This document shows, in pieces, positions 31,379-39,636 of a stretch of DNA of 64,000 nucleotides. The notes beneath the pieces were generated by a model, which did no database searches, was not told where the DNA came from, and saw only the letters and a program-made list of their open reading frames with translations. This DNA is from an uncultured Ruminococcus sp. Its GTDB lineage: Bacteria; Bacillota; Clostridia; Lachnospirales; Lachnospiraceae. Numbering within the stretch: position 1 is the first letter of the stretch; each line of letters opens with the position of its first letter. Made by a program: the position numbers and the translations under genes. Location: contig CAJFQC010000008.1 in assembly GCA_904418845.1 (NCBI GenBank), positions 90,355 to 154,354 of the forward strand, read 5' to 3'.

Positions 31379-32341
31379 ATGGGCTGGATTGATATGCACT
31401 GTGATACACTCAGTGAACTAATGAGGATGAAAAAAGGAACTCTTCAAGAAAATGGACTTTGTGTGGATTTCAAGAGACTAAAGCAGACCGGAGCGGTGGC
31501 ACAATTCTTCGCATGCTATGTAAATATAGCTGAATTTACGGGAGATGGACTGATGTGGGATCATGCATATGAGAGAGTTCTGTCCATGACGGACTATGCC
31601 CGGAGATCGGCAGGGAAAGATTTTTGCCTGGCATATACTGCGGACGATATTCTTTCTGCAAAAAAAGAAAAAAAGGTGGCAGGCTTTCTTACCGTTGAAG
31701 AAGGCGGTGTGTTAAACGGAAAGGCAGAACGGCTTGAGGAACTGCACAACAGAGGTGTACGGCTGATCACGCTCACTTGGAATCATGATAACTGTATCGG
31801 CAGTCCAAACAGCAGAGATTCCGAGGTGATGAGCAGAGGGCTGACCGGGTTTGGGATGGAGACTGTAGAACGGATGAACGAGATGGGCATGATCGTTGAT
31901 GTCTCCCACCTTTCAGACGGAGGATTTTACGACTGTATCAGGCAAAGCAGAGCGCCTGTTGTAGCTTCTCACTCTAATGCGAGGGTGCTGTGCGAGCATC
32001 CGCGCAACCTGACAGATGAAATGCTCTATACCCTTGGAGAGAAGGGCGGCGCTGCCGGGTTGAATTTTTATTCACCGTTTCTGAAAGAAGGGGGCGGAGC
32101 AGATATTTCTGATGTCGCCCGCCATGCGGCATATATGATAGACCGGGCGGGAGAAGAAGCCGTCGCACTTGGGGCGGATTTGGATGGATTTGAAAAAACT
32201 GACCTTCCGGACGGTATCGAAGGAGTTCAGGATATGGAACGTCTGTGGACAGCTTTTGAAAAAGCAGGACTCACACCGCGCCAGATAGATAAGATTGCGT
32301 ACAAAAATGTGATGAGGATTCTGCGGGAAGTCTTAGGATAA
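31379..32341 (+). CDS. Membrane-dipeptidase-family (M19) metallopeptidase
   Basis: A 320-residue renal-dipeptidase-type TIM barrel. The zinc motif HCD is in WIDMHCDTLSEL at 3-14, with VEEGG (metal Glu), VDVSHLSDGGF and ASHSNAR (zinc histidines) and LGADLDG near the C-terminus. No signal peptide is present, so it acts in the cytoplasm on dipeptides, probably including D-amino acid ones. GGGGAGG precedes the ATG. The intergenic gap with the divergent C26 gene is AT-rich. Confidence 0.9.
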   Translation: MGWIDMHCDTLSELMRMKKGTLQENGLCVDFKRLKQTGAVAQFFACYVNIAEFTGDGLMWDHAYERVLSMTDYARRSAGKDFCLAYTADDILSAKKEKKVAGFLTVEEGGVLNGKAERLEELHNRGVRLITLTWNHDNCIGSPNSRDSEVMSRGLTGFGMETVERMNEMGMIVDVSHLSDGGFYDCIRQSRAPVVASHSNARVLCEHPRNLTDEMLYTLGEKGGAAGLNFYSPFLKEGGGADISDVARHAAYMIDRAGEEAVALGADLDGFEKTDLPDGIEGVQDMERLWTAFEKAGLTPRQIDKIAYKNVMRILREVLG

Positions 32342-32486
32342 GCTGAGTCCTGAGATGAACAGTACTTAGAGAAAATTCTGCAGTTATAAAATCTTTAATT
32401 GTCATCAGAAAAACTTAAGGTTTAGTTAAAAGAATCCGCTGTATCAAAGGAATATAATCTTCTCATGCAAAAGGAGGAGATTGCAG

Positions 32487-33308
32487 ATGACAGACAAAAA
32501 AGTGTATGACAGAAGAAGGCGGAATCTTGCGGAGCGGAGAAGAAGGGGTATCATAAGACTTGTGCGCGGAGCTTTGGCAGCCGTGATCTTTTTTGTGGGA
32601 GCACTTGCCGTTAAGAAGGTGCTTGGTGATCATCTTATCCTGACAGAAGAGGGGATTTCATGGAATACAGGGGTTTATGCGGTGATCTCAGAGGCAGGAG
32701 ATGTGTCCGATACGCTGGGAGAACTTTTGGAAAACAATCCCGAGACCGCGGATTTTATAAAGAACTATCCGGATATGAAGGATAACCTGCCGGCGGAAGA
32801 CATAGGAAATGTGACAGAGGGAGTCATTCCGCGTCTTCTTCAGTGGGATGAGCGCTGGGGATATCAGATATATGGTGACAATATGATTGCAGTGAACGGA
32901 TGTGGTCCAACAGCGCTCTCCATGGTAGTGTCAGGGCTGACGGGAGACAGTACGGTTACGCCATACAAAGTAGCAAAATTCGCGGAAGAGCAGGGGTACT
33001 ATACAGGCGAGGCGGGCACAAGCTGGAGCCTGATGACAGAAGGCGCGCAGCAGTTAGGCATCCGGGGAGAAGAACTGGGGTTGAGCAAAGAAGAGATATT
33101 CTCGGCTCTTGAGAACGGAAAGCCCATTATATGCAGTGTGAGGCCGGGAGATTTCACGACGACAGGACATTTTATTGTCCTTACAGGCGTGGAGGAGGGA
33201 CAGATCAGGGTCAATGATCCCAACAGTGTAAAGCGCAGCGAGAAGCTGTGGGAATATGAAACACTGGAATACCAGATCAACAATCTGTGGGCGTATACCA
33301 GGGGGTGA
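32487..33308 (+). CDS. Membrane-anchored C39-like cysteine peptidase
   Basis: A 273-residue protein: basic N-terminus (RRRRNLAERRRR), one membrane segment (about 27-43), an extracellular spacer, then a papain-like C39_2 domain from about 115. Cys139 lies in AVNGCGPTALSM, His228 in TTGHFIVLTG and Asp244 in RVNDPNS, completing a catalytic triad. The domain family includes bacteriocin-leader and cell-surface peptidases. It is anchored outside by an N-in signal anchor. The ATG has AAGGAGGAGA upstream; a TTG two codons earlier overlaps that site. A -10-like TATAAT lies near 32453. It has no ABC transporter partner, so lantibiotic processing is not supported. Confidence 0.82.
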   Translation: MTDKKVYDRRRRNLAERRRRGIIRLVRGALAAVIFFVGALAVKKVLGDHLILTEEGISWNTGVYAVISEAGDVSDTLGELLENNPETADFIKNYPDMKDNLPAEDIGNVTEGVIPRLLQWDERWGYQIYGDNMIAVNGCGPTALSMVVSGLTGDSTVTPYKVAKFAEEQGYYTGEAGTSWSLMTEGAQQLGIRGEELGLSKEEIFSALENGKPIICSVRPGDFTTTGHFIVLTGVEEGQIRVNDPNSVKRSEKLWEYETLEYQINNLWAYTRG

Positions 33309-33471
33309 CAAGGCGCAGATGACTCCGCCTCAATCAAAAATCACACCAAGCCCGCTGCGTTCATACCAGCATCGCACCGTTTTAGGCCTGGAGAAAATTC
33401 GGGAATAATCTCTGGAGTTCCGAAAGACGATGAACGGTTTATAAATCTTTTGGAAAGATATGCAAAAAAGT

Positions 33472-33534
33472 AAAAAGCTGTAAACGCTGCCCTCATTTGA
33501 CAAGTTATGTGATGGGCACGGCTTACAGCCTTTT
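33472..33534. terminator. Bidirectional terminator between C39 peptidase and argG
   Basis: AAAAAGCTGTAA near 33472-33483 pairs with TTACAGC and TTTT at 33523-33534, with an inner GCCC/GGGC helix. On the minus strand it gives a strong T-run for argG; on the plus strand the T-run is TTTT. Confidence 0.8.
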
Positions 33535-33568
33535 GCAGTTTTATCCATGATCCGGGTTATCCCCGACC

Positions 33569-34795
33569 TTATTTCTGTCCTTTGATCTCCTGCATTTTCA
33601 TCGCGCGTACCTTGAGCGGGAGTCCGAACAGGTTGATGAAGCCTTCTGCGTCGTGGTGGTCGTACAGTTCTCCAGTCGTGAAGCTTGCCAGTGATTCACT
33701 GTATAGTGAATATGGAGAAGTTTCTCCTGCTTTAATAATATTTCCTTTGTAAAGTTTAAACTTAACTTCGCCAGTTACATATTTCTGTGTTACATCGATG
33801 AAAGCCTGAATTGCTTCACGAAGTGGTGTGAACCATTTTCCTTCGTATACGATCTGGGCAAATTTATTTCCGAGATCTTTCTTCACTTCATATGTAGCGC
33901 GGTCAAGAACAAGCTCCTCCAACTGTTCGTGTGCTTCCATGAGAATCGTTCCGCCTGGTGTTTCATATACGCCGCGGGATTTCATGCCTACGACACGGTT
34001 TTCAACGATGTCAACGATGCCGATGCCATGTTTTCCGCCCAGAGCGTTCAGCTCTGTGATGATCTCGGATACTTTCATTTCTTTCCCGTTTAAGCTCTTC
34101 GGAACGCCCGCCTCAAATGTCATAGTCACATACTCGCCTTCGTCCGGGGCTTTCTCCGGTGTCACGCCTAGTACGAGCAGATCGTCATAGTTCGGTTCGT
34201 TTGCCGGGTCTTCCAGTTCCAGTCCCTCGTGGCTGATATGCCAGAGGTTGCGGTCACGGCTGTAGCTGTGCTTTGCGTCAAAGGGAAGATCGATGCCGTG
34301 CTGTTTGCAGTATTCGATCTCTTCTTCACGGGACTGCATGGTCCATACATCTGTCATACGCCACGGAGCGATGATCTTGATGTCCGGGGCAAGTGCTTTG
34401 ATGCCCAGCTCGAAACGGATCTGGTCATTTCCTTTTCCTGTCGCACCGTGGCAGATCGCTGTTGCGCCTTCTTTCCGCGCAATCTCTACCAGCTTTTTCG
34501 CGATGACCGGACGGGCCATGGATGTTCCGAGAAGATATTTGTTCTCATATACAGCCCCTGCTTTTACGCACGGCATGATGTAGTCGTCACAGAACTCATC
34601 GATGATGTTTTCAATATATAATTTGGAAGCTCCTGAAAGTTTTGCTCTTTCCTCAAGTCCATCCAGCTCCTCGCCCTGTCCGCAGTCAATGCAGCAGCAG
34701 ATGACTTCATAATCAAAGTTCTCTTTCAGCCACGGGATGATAGCAGTAGTGTCAAGACCGCCTGAATATGCTAATACAACTTTTTCTTTGCTCAT
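33569..34795 (-). CDS. argG: Argininosuccinate synthase
   Basis: The 408-residue enzyme joins citrulline and aspartate with ATP in the seventh step of arginine biosynthesis. The PP-loop AYSGGLDTT (about 9-17) and [15 protein letters not shown] are present, and the C-terminal [13 protein letters not shown] matches the family. It is monocistronic here; argH is not in the window. Its promoter carries ARG boxes, as does the argC operon at 58 kb. AGGAGG precedes the ATG on the minus strand. Confidence 0.96.
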   Translation of the reverse strand: MSKEKVVLAYSGGLDTTAIIPWLKENFDYEVICCCIDCGQGEELDGLEERAKLSGASKLYIENIIDEFCDDYIMPCVKAGAVYENKYLLGTSMARPVIAKKLVEIARKEGATAICHGATGKGNDQIRFELGIKALAPDIKIIAPWRMTDVWTMQSREEEIEYCKQHGIDLPFDAKHSYSRDRNLWHISHEGLELEDPANEPNYDDLLVLGVTPEKAPDEGEYVTMTFEAGVPKSLNGKEMKVSEIITELNALGGKHGIGIVDIVENRVVGMKSRGVYETPGGTILMEAHEQLEELVLDRATYEVKKDLGNKFAQIVYEGKWFTPLREAIQAFIDVTQKYVTGEVKFKLYKGNIIKAGETSPYSLYSESLASFTTGELYDHHDAEGFINLFGLPLKVRAMKMQEIKGQK

Positions 34796-34891
34796 TTTGT
34801 ATGCCTCCTGAATGTATTTTTATGAATTTTTCCGACTGGAAGAACCGGGCGGAAATGTTGTTTTTATAAGCTCTTTTACAAGCTACAACAT

Positions 34892-34920
34892 ACTATACAC
34901 TAGAAGCTATAATTATGCAA
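34892..34920 (-). promoter_or_regulatory. argG promoter with overlapping ARG box
   Basis: On the minus strand TTGCAT (34915-34920), a 17-nt spacer and TATAGT (34892-34897). The -35 is part of an ARG-box-like sequence, TATAATTATGCA (34908-34919). Confidence 0.75.
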
Positions 34921-34937
34921 GAGTAAATTTATAAAAA

Positions 34938-34969
34938 CATATTTATGCAAAATAATGAATAATATGCAT
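34938..34969. promoter_or_regulatory. Two further ARG boxes upstream of argG
   Basis: CATATTTATGCAA (34938-34950) and TGAATAATATGCAT (34956-34969) resemble ArgR half-site arrays. With the site over the -35 they form three boxes within 62 bp, as expected for ArgR hexamer binding. Confidence 0.65.
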
Positions 34970-35151
34970 AAAATACACCCAAACAGGACGAAATGTTGTT
35001 CGCTATGCAAAATGTCATATTTTTTTCAGGTGCAGAAGGCTGACGCGTGGTATGATGTATCATTCAAGTGAACTTCTTTGAAGCAGATGAATTGGATAAA
35101 GAACGGATGCTCTCTGACGGACATAAACTGAATAAAAAAGGGAGAGATCAG

Positions 35152-36255
35152 ATGATCTCTATCAGTTTATGTATGATCGTAAAAGATGAAGAAGCTGTGC
35201 TGGGCAGATGTCTGGACAGCGTGAAAAGTGCGGTAGATGAGATTGTGATCGTGGATACAGGGTCCAAGGACAGGACGAAGGAAATCGCGGCAGAATATAC
35301 AGACAGGATCTATGATTTCACCTGGACAGATGATTTCTCGGCGGCGAGGAACTTTGCCTTGTCAAAAGGCTATAAAGACTACCTCATGTGGCTGGATGCA
35401 GATGATGTGATATCTGAAAAAAATACGCAGAAGCTTAAAGAACTGAAAGTTACCCTGACACCGGATGTAGATGTAGTTATGATGCCTTATACAGTGGCAT
35501 TTGACGAAAAAGGGAGGAGTACTTTTAGTTATTACAGGGAAAGGCTTATAAAAAACCACAGTGGCTTTTGCTTCGTAGGGCGTGTTCACGAAGTGATTCC
35601 GCCGCGGGGAAAGATCCATTATGCAGATATTCCTGTCGAACACCGGAAAGAAAAGCCAGGGGACGGGGAGCGGAATCTTAAGATCTATGAGGAGATGGAG
35701 CGATCGGGAGAAAATTTCGATGGCAGAGCGCTCTATTATTATGGAAGGGAACTCGTGTACCACAAGCAGTATGAGAAAGCACTGGGCATCCTGAAGCAGT
35801 TCCTTGAGCGTCAGGACGGCTGGGTAGAGAATAAGATCGACGCAACCCGACAGCTTGCAGTGTGCAGTTATGGTTTGGAAGATGAGAACAAAGCACTGGA
35901 ATGGCTTTTAAAGGCCTTTGTCTACGATGTGCCGAGGGGTGAGACGTGCTGTGATCTTGGACGGCATTTTATGGATAGAGGGCAGTATGAGCAGGCAGTC
36001 TACTGGTATGAGCAGGCTTTGAAAGCAAAGAAAGCTTCGCAGTCCGGCGCTTTCGTTGCTGAGGACTGCTATGGATTTCTGCCCGCCATATCATTATGTA
36101 TCTGTTATGAACGCATGGGCGACCGCCGCCGCGCCGAAGAATACAATGAGCTGGCCGGGCAGTATAAGCCGGATTCCCCTTATTACTTGAACAATAGAAA
36201 CTTTTTTGCAACAGCGAAGTGTAATAAGCAAAAAGAGATCTCCAACATACAATGA
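35152..36255 (+). CDS. Family 2 glycosyltransferase with TPR-like tail
   Basis: A 367-residue GT2 enzyme: [19 protein letters not shown] at the N-terminus, VDTGSKDRT, the nucleotide-metal motif WLDADD (about 83-88) and an acceptor region to about 190. The second half has helix pairs such as [11 protein letters not shown] and [16 protein letters not shown], typical of tetratricopeptide repeats. Similar GT2-TPR proteins modify peptide or surface polymers. It ends 22 nt before the collagen-like gene and probably glycosylates its Thr-rich repeats (inference). The ATG at 35152 with GGGAGAG is preferred to a GTG at 35068. The 356 nt between argG and this start holds ARG boxes and no other gene. Confidence 0.78.
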   Translation: MISISLCMIVKDEEAVLGRCLDSVKSAVDEIVIVDTGSKDRTKEIAAEYTDRIYDFTWTDDFSAARNFALSKGYKDYLMWLDADDVISEKNTQKLKELKVTLTPDVDVVMMPYTVAFDEKGRSTFSYYRERLIKNHSGFCFVGRVHEVIPPRGKIHYADIPVEHRKEKPGDGERNLKIYEEMERSGENFDGRALYYYGRELVYHKQYEKALGILKQFLERQDGWVENKIDATRQLAVCSYGLEDENKALEWLLKAFVYDVPRGETCCDLGRHFMDRGQYEQAVYWYEQALKAKKASQSGAFVAEDCYGFLPAISLCICYERMGDRRRAEEYNELAGQYKPDSPYYLNNRNFFATAKCNKQKEISNIQ

Positions 36256-36277
36256 TTATGAAAGGAGGACGGAAGAT

Positions 36278-36775
36278 ATGACATTATTTAGAAAAAAAGA
36301 AGCAGAAGACAGAGAAGAAAATATAAGTGAGATAAGAGAGCAGTCAGCATGCTGCGGGGATGACCGCCGCAGAGAATCCTGTTCTGGGCGCTGCTCAAGG
36401 CAGACTTTGGGATGCAGGATATGTCCGCCGAGACCATGCTGCTGTACCGGACCTACGGGCCCGACAGGCCCGACCGGTCCGACGGGAGCAACGGGAAGGG
36501 CAGGAGCAACCGGCCCGACAGGTCCCACAGGCCCGACAGGAGCAACGGGAACAGCGGGAGCAACCGGTCCGACAGGTCCCACAGGCCCGACAGGAGCAAC
36601 GGGAACAGCGGGAGCAACCGGCCCGACAGGTCCCACAGGCCCGACAGGAGCAACGGGAACAGCGGGAGCAACCGGCCCAACAGGCCCCACTGCCCCGTCA
36701 ATATATGCACAACAAGGAAAATGCCGTAACCATGCGGCTTTCAGCACATTAAAGACAATTAAACAACCCCTATAA
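36278..36775 (+). CDS. Collagen-like surface/exosporium protein, 5' part of an interrupted gene
   Basis: The open frame encodes 165 residues, of which about 142 belong to the original gene. A charged N-terminus, a Cys-rich patch ([28 protein letters not shown]) and then Gly-x-Thr collagen triplets (GPT, GAT) follow. Three near-identical 54-bp units occur at 36481-36642. The frame then enters a foreign insert at 36704 and ends after about 24 unrelated residues. AAAGGAGG precedes the ATG. The 3' part lies at 38491-39282. Similarity to BclA-type exosporium filaments is by architecture, not search. Confidence 0.8.
   Translation: MTLFRKKEAEDREENISEIREQSACCGDDRRRESCSGRCSRQTLGCRICPPRPCCCTGPTGPTGPTGPTGATGRAGATGPTGPTGPTGATGTAGATGPTGPTGPTGATGTAGATGPTGPTGPTGATGTAGATGPTGPTAPSIYAQQGKCRNHAAFSTLKTIKQPL
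36481..36690 (+). repeat. 54-bp tandem repeat in the collagen region
   Basis: Three full units (36481-36534, 36535-36588, 36589-36642) and one partial unit, each coding for 18 residues ([18 protein letters not shown] type). Such repeats can expand or contract by slippage. Confidence 0.9.
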
Positions 36776-36783
36776 TTACACCT

Positions 36784-36827
36784 AAAACGCCGTAGCAAGG
36801 TTGGACAAGCCTTGATATGGCGTTTTT
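36784..36827 (+). terminator. Terminator just inside the left end of the insert
   Basis: AAAACGCC (36784-36791) pairs with GGCGTTTT (36819-36826), with an inner AAGG/CCTT stem. It would stop transcription coming from the collagen promoter. Confidence 0.75.
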
Positions 36828-36846
36828 AAGTGAGTAGGATATGTCG

Positions 36847-36876
36847 CCGCAGCTTGAAAAGAGTTGCGGTTTTTTT
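36847..36876 (+). terminator. Second terminator inside the insert
   Basis: CCGCA (36847-36851) with TGCGG (36865-36869), followed by seven T residues. Confidence 0.7.
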
Positions 36877-37037
36877 ATGCCCGAAAACAGGCGGTAACGT
36901 GGAACGTTAGGCGCGAAAAAGCCCTTATAATACAAGGCTTTTCAGACGCAAAAACGGCAAAGGCATACTGCAATACCAAAACCGCCGAAAACGGCTTTCT
37001 ATTATTCCACGCAGACCGAGAAAGGAAGTGATAAAAA

Positions 37038-37100
37038 ATGGCAGTTTTCCGAGTTGAGAGAAATACGGGCTATAGGGCAAATTATAAGCAATGTTATTAA
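37038..37100 (+). pseudogene. Fragment of replication-initiator-type gene start
   Basis: The start ATG with AAAGGAAGTG upstream encodes MAVFRVERNTGY, the recognisable opening of helix-turn-helix replication-initiator proteins of Firmicute conjugative elements (from memory of the family, not searched). After residue 12 the frame enters foreign sequence and stops at 37098-37100. The break is near 37067-37072. Confidence 0.5.
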
Positions 37101-37377
37101 ATATAGTACAGACAATCCTATGCTTACCATCTCAACACAGCATACCACTAGAGAAATTATACTTTCAATTACTGACAACGGTAGCGGTGTGAAAAGCTAT
37201 GATCTTCCTTATATATTCCAAAAAGGCTTTACCGGTGATTCAGCAAACAATCGAAATAAGGCGACAGGAATGGGACTATATTTGACTAAAAAAATGGCAG
37301 ATGACCTTAATCTCAAATTAGATGTTCAGTCCGAATATAATAGTTTCTTCAAAATATCAATACGATTCCCAATATAA
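37072..37377 (+). pseudogene. C-terminal fragment of a sensor histidine kinase
   Basis: The frame encodes the ATPase core only: IGQIISNVIKYS (N box), ITDNGSGVKSYDLPYIFQKGFTG (G1) and ATGMGLYLTKKMAD (G2). It resembles the end of BceS/VanS-like kinases that respond to peptide antibiotics. The dimerisation and sensor domains and a start are missing; the sequence begins directly after the initiator fragment, so it is the product of a deletion or chimera. Confidence 0.7.
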
Positions 37378-37429
37378 ACCACAGGCGAATTTTTATGTAA
37401 GGAAGTATCAAATGAATGGAGGTGGCGCA

Positions 37430-37603
37430 TTGGAAAAAGAAAAATGGGTGTTATGCCCGATCTGCAACAACAAGACCCGGATTAAAGTGCGCCCCGATAC
37501 GGTGCTTGAAAACTTCCCCCTGTACTGCCCCAAATGCAAGCAGGAAACAATCATCAACGTAACCGGGCAAAATGTAGTTGCGATAAAATCATCGGAAAGT
37601 TAA
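37430..37603 (+). CDS. Cysteine-rich KTR-type small protein
   Basis: A 57-residue protein with two Cys-x2-Cys pairs, VLCPICNNKTRIKVRPDT and YCPKCKQETIINV, forming a likely zinc ribbon with the N-K-T-R motif of the cysteine-rich KTR family. These small proteins are common cargo in Firmicute conjugative transposons; their role is unknown. The best start is TTG at 37430 with GGAGG at 37418-37422; an ATG at 37412 is the alternative. It appears to be the only intact gene of the insert apart from the next open frame. Confidence 0.7.
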   Translation: MEKEKWVLCPICNNKTRIKVRPDTVLENFPLYCPKCKQETIINVTGQNVVAIKSSES

Positions 37604-37655
37604 AGTTAGTGATGTGTGGCTTATCTAATCAATAGGGTAAAAAAGGAGTGGTAAT

Positions 37656-38015
37656 ATGGAAATCGTACTAAACTTTTTGCTGAATTACATTACGTTGGCG
37701 GTGGCAGGCGTTGCATTTGTTATAATCCTGGTTGCATTGTTTGCAAAAAGGAAATCGCTGTCCAAAAACACCAAGCTAATCTTCACTGTTCTGCTGATAA
37801 TCCTTGCAGTCTATTTTGTTTTTATCATTTGGATTACGATTGCAGCAGGAGGAAATCAACCAGCAAATTCTCCTACGCCGGTTAATCCTTCTATTGAAGA
37901 AATCACCGAAAATGAAGTAGTTGAATTTCATGGACAGTCATTCAGCAAATCTGACTTGAGCGAAGAAACTCTTGAATGGCTTGAATGGTATAATTCCTTA
38001 TCGCCAGAAGAATAA
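37656..38015 (+). CDS. Small two-helix membrane protein, probably truncated
   Basis: The frame gives 119 residues: two membrane segments (about 10-28 and 42-64), a polar Pro/Asn linker and an acidic tail ending EWLEWYNSLSPEE. The stop falls at the junction with recombinase-derived sequence (about 37998-38011), so the natural C-terminus is probably lost. AAAAGGAG precedes the ATG. No function recognised; such proteins occur with KTR genes in mobile elements. Confidence 0.5.
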   Translation: MEIVLNFLLNYITLAVAGVAFVIILVALFAKRKSLSKNTKLIFTVLLIILAVYFVFIIWITIAAGGNQPANSPTPVNPSIEEITENEVVEFHGQSFSKSDLSEETLEWLEWYNSLSPEE

Positions 38016-38442
38016 CTCGCTGTTATCCTATTCATTGAAACAGGCAGAAAAGCAACTAAAACAGTACAATGACGCTTCCGACAGCTTGTACCTCGATTGG
38101 AAAAGCGGCGAAATCACAAAAGAGGAATACCGCCGCTTGAAAGGCAAGATTGCAGAACAGATACAGCAGCTTGAAGCGAATATCTCTTATCTGAAAGAGG
38201 AAATGCAAATCATGGCTGACGGTATCGGAGCCGACGACCCGTATCTAACCGCCTTTCTGAAATACAAAAACATTCAGAGCCTAAACCGTGGAATTGTAGT
38301 TGAACTTATCAAAGCGGTTTGGGTGCATGAGAACGGGGAAATAACGGTTGACTTCAATTTTGCCGACGAGTACCAGCGAATTATTGATTACATCGAGAAC
38401 AACCACAACATCATTACGGTGATTGAGAGCAAGGCGATATGA
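38011..38442 (+). pseudogene. C-terminal fragment of a large serine recombinase
   Basis: About 143 residues rich in coiled coil (SLKQAEKQLKQYN, LYLDWKSGEITKEEYRRLKGKI), then a short beta region ending DFNFADEYQRIIDYIENN. This is the end of TnpX/TndX-type recombinases of clostridial mobile elements. The catalytic N-terminal resolvase domain is absent, so it cannot catalyse excision. The open frame begins within the preceding small gene. Confidence 0.65.
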
Positions 38443-38490
38443 CGGGCTTTCTACTCACCGCAAAGCAAAAGCTAATGTTGTGCATAAATA

Positions 38491-39282
38491 AACGGCTCTA
38501 CAGGTCCGACAGGTCCCACAGGGTCAGGCGGGGAGGATGGAGAAGCTGCGACGATCCAAGTAGGTAAAGTGACTACTGGAAATTCCGAGACTCCCGCGCA
38601 GGTGACCAACAGTGGTGATGAGCACAATGCGGTTTTTGATTTTGTTATACCGAAAGGGCTTACAGGCTCAACAGGAGCAGATGGAGAAGACGGTGAGGAT
38701 GGAGCGACGGGCCCGACAGGTCCGACAGGTCCCACAGGCCCGACAGGCTTAACAGGAACGACGGGGGCAACAGGATCAACCGGGGCAACCGGCCCGACAG
38801 GTCCCACAGGTCCGAAGGGATCGACAGGAGCGACCGGCCCGACAGGTCCGTGCTGCCATTCTGATCATCTGCTATCCGCCTATTCCACTTCGCCCGCCCC
38901 GGGGACGAATGGAGGAGCGCTGGCTTTTGATAAGAATGCCGTGATCAACGGAACCGCGATCACGCACACGGCAGGAAGCAGCAGCATCGTGATTACCCAG
39001 ACGGGATTTTACAGAATATCCTTTAACGGAACGATCGCTCCGGTGAAGAACGCCGATCTGCCTCTTTCAATCACGCTTTCATTTAAGCTTCAGGGGACGG
39101 ATGTCCCGGGAGGAGCCGCGATTCAGCTGTTCCACTCTTCCTCAGAAGGAGAAAACGTGGCGTTCTCGCAGTTTGTAAAGGTGACGACTGTGCCTTCGAC
39201 TTTGACGGTGGCTGCGTCAGGCGGCAATTTCCTGTATTCCGTGGCAACGATTCTCGTGGATCGGATCGGAGATTTGAATTAG
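38491..39282 (+). pseudogene. Collagen-like protein, 3' part of the interrupted gene
   Basis: After the AATA duplicate the frame reads [17 protein letters not shown], then a short globular segment ([32 protein letters not shown]) that commonly alternates with collagen repeats, more GPT/GAT triplets, and a C-terminal domain of about 135 residues (from about [12 protein letters not shown] to RIGDLN). That domain resembles the BclA C-terminal trimerising fold of exosporium proteins. There is no start codon with a ribosome binding site, so it is silent unless the insert is removed. Joined to 36278-36703 it gives 405 residues. Confidence 0.8.
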
Positions 39283-39290
39283 GAAATTAA

Positions 39291-39324
39291 AAAGGCTCCG
39301 GAAGATTTTTCTTCCGGGGCTTTT
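39291..39324 (+). terminator. Terminator of the collagen-like gene
   Basis: AAAGGCTCCGGAAG (39291-39304) pairs with CTTCCGGGGCTTT (39311-39323), followed by further T. Confidence 0.85.
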
Positions 39325-39636
39325 GCCCGTGGACGTTCATTGCCTGTTTGCCTTTCTCTGATGTTCCGGCAAGAGTATTGATGTATTTCAGGCATTTTAC
39401 AGGTTGGAAGCCCGATTTAGTATAGTTTTGCTCCATGATTCATAAAATAATACGGGTGATTGTGAGTTTTGTGAGAAAGATGTAAAAATTTCCTATATTT
39501 TTTATTAAAATTCTATAACCAAAAATGCAAAAGGGCGCATAAAAAGTGCAAACTAATTAGGACAAATTCTGGTATAATAAATCACATAAGCAGATTTTAC
39601 TTGAATGCTAATTCTTAAAGAAAGGAGGATGCAGGC
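39325..39636 (+). promoter_or_regulatory. Long leader region of the aga-type PTS operon
   Basis: A 312-nt AT-rich gap with an extended -10, TGG-TATAAT (TG at 39570-39571, TATAAT at 39573-39578), and no good -35. This suggests activator dependence, perhaps by the nearby AraC protein. No gene or riboswitch was seen in it. Confidence 0.55.

Larger units (their letters stand above)
36704..38486 (+). mobile_element. 1783-bp insertion element with TIRs and AATA target duplication
   Basis: The ends are TATGCACAACA (36704-36714) and its inverse TGTTGTGCATA (38476-38486). The flanks AATA (36700-36703) and AATA (38487-38490) are a 4-bp duplication. Deleting the element and one copy joins TCA-ATA to AAC-GGC, restoring the collagen frame. 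No complete transposase or recombinase is inside. The content is a mosaic of conjugative-element fragments (see the entries below). It is therefore non-autonomous and must have been mobilised in trans, or is decayed. The mechanism family is not identified. Confidence 0.8.

Noticed and set aside
32487..33308. Bacteriocin-processing C39 transporter
   Set aside because: No ABC membrane or ATPase domain follows and no precursor peptide is nearby.
36481..36690. CRISPR-like repeat array
   Set aside because: The units are contiguous, without unique spacers, and code in frame for collagen triplets.
36453..36798. Gly-Pro-Val repeat frames on the minus strand of the collagen gene
   Set aside because: They mirror the GPT repeats; the plus strand has the start, ribosome binding site and continuing domain.
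36704..38486. Group I or group II intron in the collagen gene
   Set aside because: No group II GTGYG start, no maturase or intron core; terminal inverted repeats and a target duplication fit insertion better.
36704..38486. Self-excising skin-type element
   Set aside because: The only recombinase sequence is a C-terminal fragment without the catalytic domain, so self-excision is not supported; kept only as a trans-acting possibility.
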